Shown here piece by piece: positions 61,403-64,000 of a stretch of 64,000 nucleotides of DNA. The stretch's first letter is position 1; every line of letters begins with the position of its first letter. The notes beneath the pieces are model-generated. The model was not told where the DNA came from. It searched no databases and worked only from the letters and a program-made list of their open reading frames with translations. Made by a program: the position numbers and the translations under genes. The stretch is from Rhyzopertha dominica (Eukaryota > Arthropoda > Insecta > Coleoptera > Bostrichidae), in assembly GCA_025024175.1 (NCBI GenBank), contig QCXZ01000086.1:25200245-25264244 (forward strand), written 5' to 3'.

Positions 61403-64000
61403 ATGGCCAATATACCAGTACCTGATTTTCCAGTATGGGGTCTTCTCCCAAAAAAGGAGACTGGTGTTACAGAGTTTCTGTCGAAATATCCAGAGTATGA
61501 TGGGCGAGGAATCATTGTAGCAATTTTCGATTCTGGTATTGATCCCGGCGCCCCAGGCCTTCAAGTACGTATAATACTTCTTTAGTATACGATGTTGCAT
61601 ACTAATTTAACATTCATTGAGCAGCAAACGTCTGATGGCAAAGTCAAGATACTGCAGAGGTTTGATTGTAGTGGATGCGGTGATGTACATACAACTGCAG
61701 TTACACCACAAGATGGCTACATAACAGGGCTTACTGGACGTAAACTGTTAATTCCAGCAGATTGGCAAAATCCAACTGATAAATTTCGTGTTGGTGTGAA
61801 AAATGCCTTCGATTTATATCCACAAAAAGTGAAGGAGAGAATTAAGGCATATTATAAAGAAAAGAAGTGGGATGAAGGCCACAGGAAGGCAACAGCGGAA
61901 GCCACCAGGGAAATGTCCCTCTTCCAAAACAAACTTACTAATGGTCAGTTATCGTACTTAAGCTTTGGGTTTCGTTATATAGCTTTCCATTATAGTGCAA
62001 TATCCAAGTGAGGTACAGAAATTAGAGAAGGAGGATCTCCAAGCCAAGGTTGAATTTTTAGCAAATTTAGAAAAGAAGTATTCCGACTTAGGCCCAACAT
62101 ATGATTGTGTCGTGTTCCATGATGGAACAAAATTTATGTGCTGCATTGACACATCTGAAAAAGGTGACCTTGCCAAAGGCCCATTATTGGGCGAATATTC
62201 AAAAACTCACCAGTATGTGCCGCTTACACCTGAAGACCAGTTAAACATTTCTGTAAATGTTTATGACAGTGGGAAAGTTGTAGAAATTGTCGGACTGTGC
62301 TGTAAGTAATAATGGTTGTATTATTATTTATTGCTGGTATGAAAAAAGTCCGAAACCACAATCCAAAACTAGTCTCACATAAACTTTATACATTTGTGAG
62401 ATCAGCTCTACCGATGGGTCTCTCAGTACACTTTTTCCAAGACCTAGCTGGTTTTTCACCTCTCTGACAATTTCACCATCTATTACATATTTATCTTAGA
62501 TTTGTTGAGCTATTGTGGAGTGCTTGTTTAATGATAGGAGCCGTCCCTGTATGCTTTGGCAAAAATTTTTCTGTCATCAGCAAAGAAACTAATGCTGGAC
62601 TGCACCATATCGGGCAGGTCACTGGCATACAATCCAAAACTGATCCCTGTGGCACCCCACATTGAACAACCTTCCTAACACCTCAAAGTGCTCTAATGTA
62701 TAAAGCAGAAGATTGTTTTGCAAATGCATCAGCATCAGCAAAAGCTTACAGAGCTGCCTACCTGTTTCTGGGTCGATCAAAATAAATGAAATAAAATTGT
62801 ATGATAACATTATTTTTTTATTTACAATCACAGCAAGCCATGGTACACACGTGGCTGCCATAGCAGGTGCTTACTTCCCGGATGCTCCGGAGAAATGTGG
62901 AATAGCACCCGGTTGCCAGTTCATATCGTTAACAATAGGCGATGGCCGTCTAGGATCTATGGAAACCGGCACTGCCATGGTGCGAGCCATGTCAAAAGTA
63001 ATGGAACTAGAGAAAACAACACCAGTTCATGTCATTAACATGAGTTACGGAGAGCACACTCATTGGTCGAACTCAGGGTGTGTCTAAAATCGTACTTTCC
63101 TTTTAGCATTTTCTTAAATTACTCCTATTCGCAGGAGCGTAGTGCAACTCATGACTGAAGTTGTGAATAAATATGGGATCATCTGGGTTGCTGCAGCAGG
63201 CAATCATGGTCCTGCATTGAGTACAGTAAACACTCCTCCGGATATAGGTCAAGACACCATAATTGGTGTAGGAGCATATGTGTCTCCAGAAATGATGTTG
63301 TCTGAATACGCATTACGTCAAGCAATACCAGGTAAAAAAATTTGTCAACATCATTTATCTCTTGAAATTATATGTCGATATAATGTTAGTTTACATATGG
63401 AAACATGACATAAAAGGTATATCATATACAATCTTCAAGAACAGATTGTAAAAATTAAAACTACATATAGTGAACCAGAAGTAATAAAAATAGGTTTGTC
63501 ACAAGGGATGGTGTTAGGCCTATTACCTACTGCTACTGCTTATAAGTCACCTTTTCAATTGTCATTTTTTCAAAAATTTCAAATTTACCAAAAAAAAGTC
63601 CCTTGAGCACATTAATATGGGTTTTATTTATCAAGGTATGCCTTACACATGGTCGTCTCGTGGTCCGACAATTGATGGTAGTTTTGGGATAAGCATCTGT
63701 GCTCCTGGTGGTGCAATTACATCAATGCCCAATTGTGTATTACGCAACACCCAATTGATGAACGGTACGTCTATGGCTGCGCCACATGTTGCTGGTGCAA
63801 TAGCAGTCATAGTATCTGGTCTGGAGGTCCAGAAGCTGGCATACTCACCATATCAGGTGAAGCGGGCTTTAGAGAACACAGCTCAATTTATAGCAGACGC
63901 CGATCCGTTTGCCCAGGGTAACGGGTTGCTGCAGGTCGAGAAGGCATACGATTATCTTTGTGCAAACCACGAAGTCCCGGAAGTCAATATTCGCTTCCAC
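61403..64000 (+). CDS. TPP2: tripeptidyl peptidase II (subtilisin-like serine exopeptidase), 5' part
   Basis: Cytosolic giant subtilase that removes tripeptides from N-termini downstream of the proteasome. Six exons are visible: 61403-61564, 61625-61943, 61996-62301, 62834-63077, 63135-63331 and 63636 to the window edge, all phase-consistent. The start [21 protein letters not shown] matches the family. The catalytic triad is complete: Asp in [14 protein letters not shown] (about residue 44), His in [15 protein letters not shown], Ser in [12 protein letters not shown], with the oxyanion Asn in AAAGNHGP. The long insert between Asp and His, typical of TPP2, is present ([10 protein letters not shown].., [12 protein letters not shown]). 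Three of the five introns are only 52 to 60 bp. The 3' part (over half the protein) lies beyond 64000. The fourth base of the start context is G. Confidence 0.96.
62330..62760 (-). mobile_element. LINE reverse-transcriptase relic in TPP2 intron 3
   Basis: Minus-strand remains of a LINE palm domain inside the 532-bp intron. GVPQGSVL lies around 62640-62665. Then, with a deletion and frame change, [26 protein letters not shown] lies around 62550-62635 (catalytic ADD box), followed by a segment [21 protein letters not shown]. There are several frame breaks. It accounts for most of the difference between this intron and its 50-60 bp neighbours. Confidence 0.75.

Noticed and set aside
1..64000. 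CRISPR arrays, bacterial operons, phage genes or tRNA/rRNA genes.
   Set aside because: No spaced direct repeats apart from the coding minisatellite, no tRNA A/B boxes or rRNA blocks noticed, and the gene structure is clearly eukaryotic.

Overview
The window looks like insect nuclear DNA, possibly from a beetle. It is AT-rich, genes are split by GT-AG introns (some only about 50 to 60 bp), and the identifiable genes are a CncC-type cap'n'collar factor, an insect-type MARF1 (an RRM plus LOTUS domains, no NYN nuclease seen here), an OTUD5/DUBA deubiquitinase and tripeptidyl peptidase II. Coding content is low and transposon relics are frequent. The order-level guess is weak. All gene names rest on motif recognition by eye, without a database search.

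Layout. (1) 1-26602, minus strand: two coding exons of cnc (26177-26602 and 2143-2331) flank a 24 kb intron that holds a 3' LINE relic (9.0-9.74 kb), a long-armed inverted-repeat element (24.69-25.0 kb) and otherwise unassigned AT-rich DNA. The bZIP exons should lie to the left of base 1. (2) 28.2-53.0 kb, minus strand: a head-to-tail tandem duplication of a MARF1-like gene. Copy A (29575-36004) has 14 exons whose phases all join into about 1,050 codons. Copy B (38024-52462) keeps the same exon plan but carries six exons of altered length, at least five of them frame-breaking. It has also been hit by a Tourist-like MITE inside an exon, a 711-bp hAT element with a perfect 8-bp target duplication, and a LINE that was itself hit by a 2.3 kb DD41D mariner-like element. 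Copy A supplies the empty site for each insertion. The last exon of both copies is an 11-residue repeat: 17 units in B and about 3.5 in A.

(3) 53.0-54.65 kb: intergenic DNA with a LINE relic. (4) 54655-57656, minus strand: a small gene, or alternative 3' exons of OTUD5, ending in a tail that resembles the OTUD5 C-terminus. (5) 58193-60735, minus strand: OTUD5 complete in 8 exons. (6) 61403-64000, plus strand: the first six exons of TPP2, divergent from OTUD5 across 667 bp and running off the right edge.

There is no operon-like organisation. By family knowledge, cnc and TPP2 both touch proteostasis, MARF1 acts in post-transcriptional silencing in the germ line, and OTUD5 is a ubiquitin protease. 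Nothing in the sequence shows that they are co-regulated. The most informative part of the window is the MARF1 A/B pair, where an intact copy and a decaying copy can be compared base by base.
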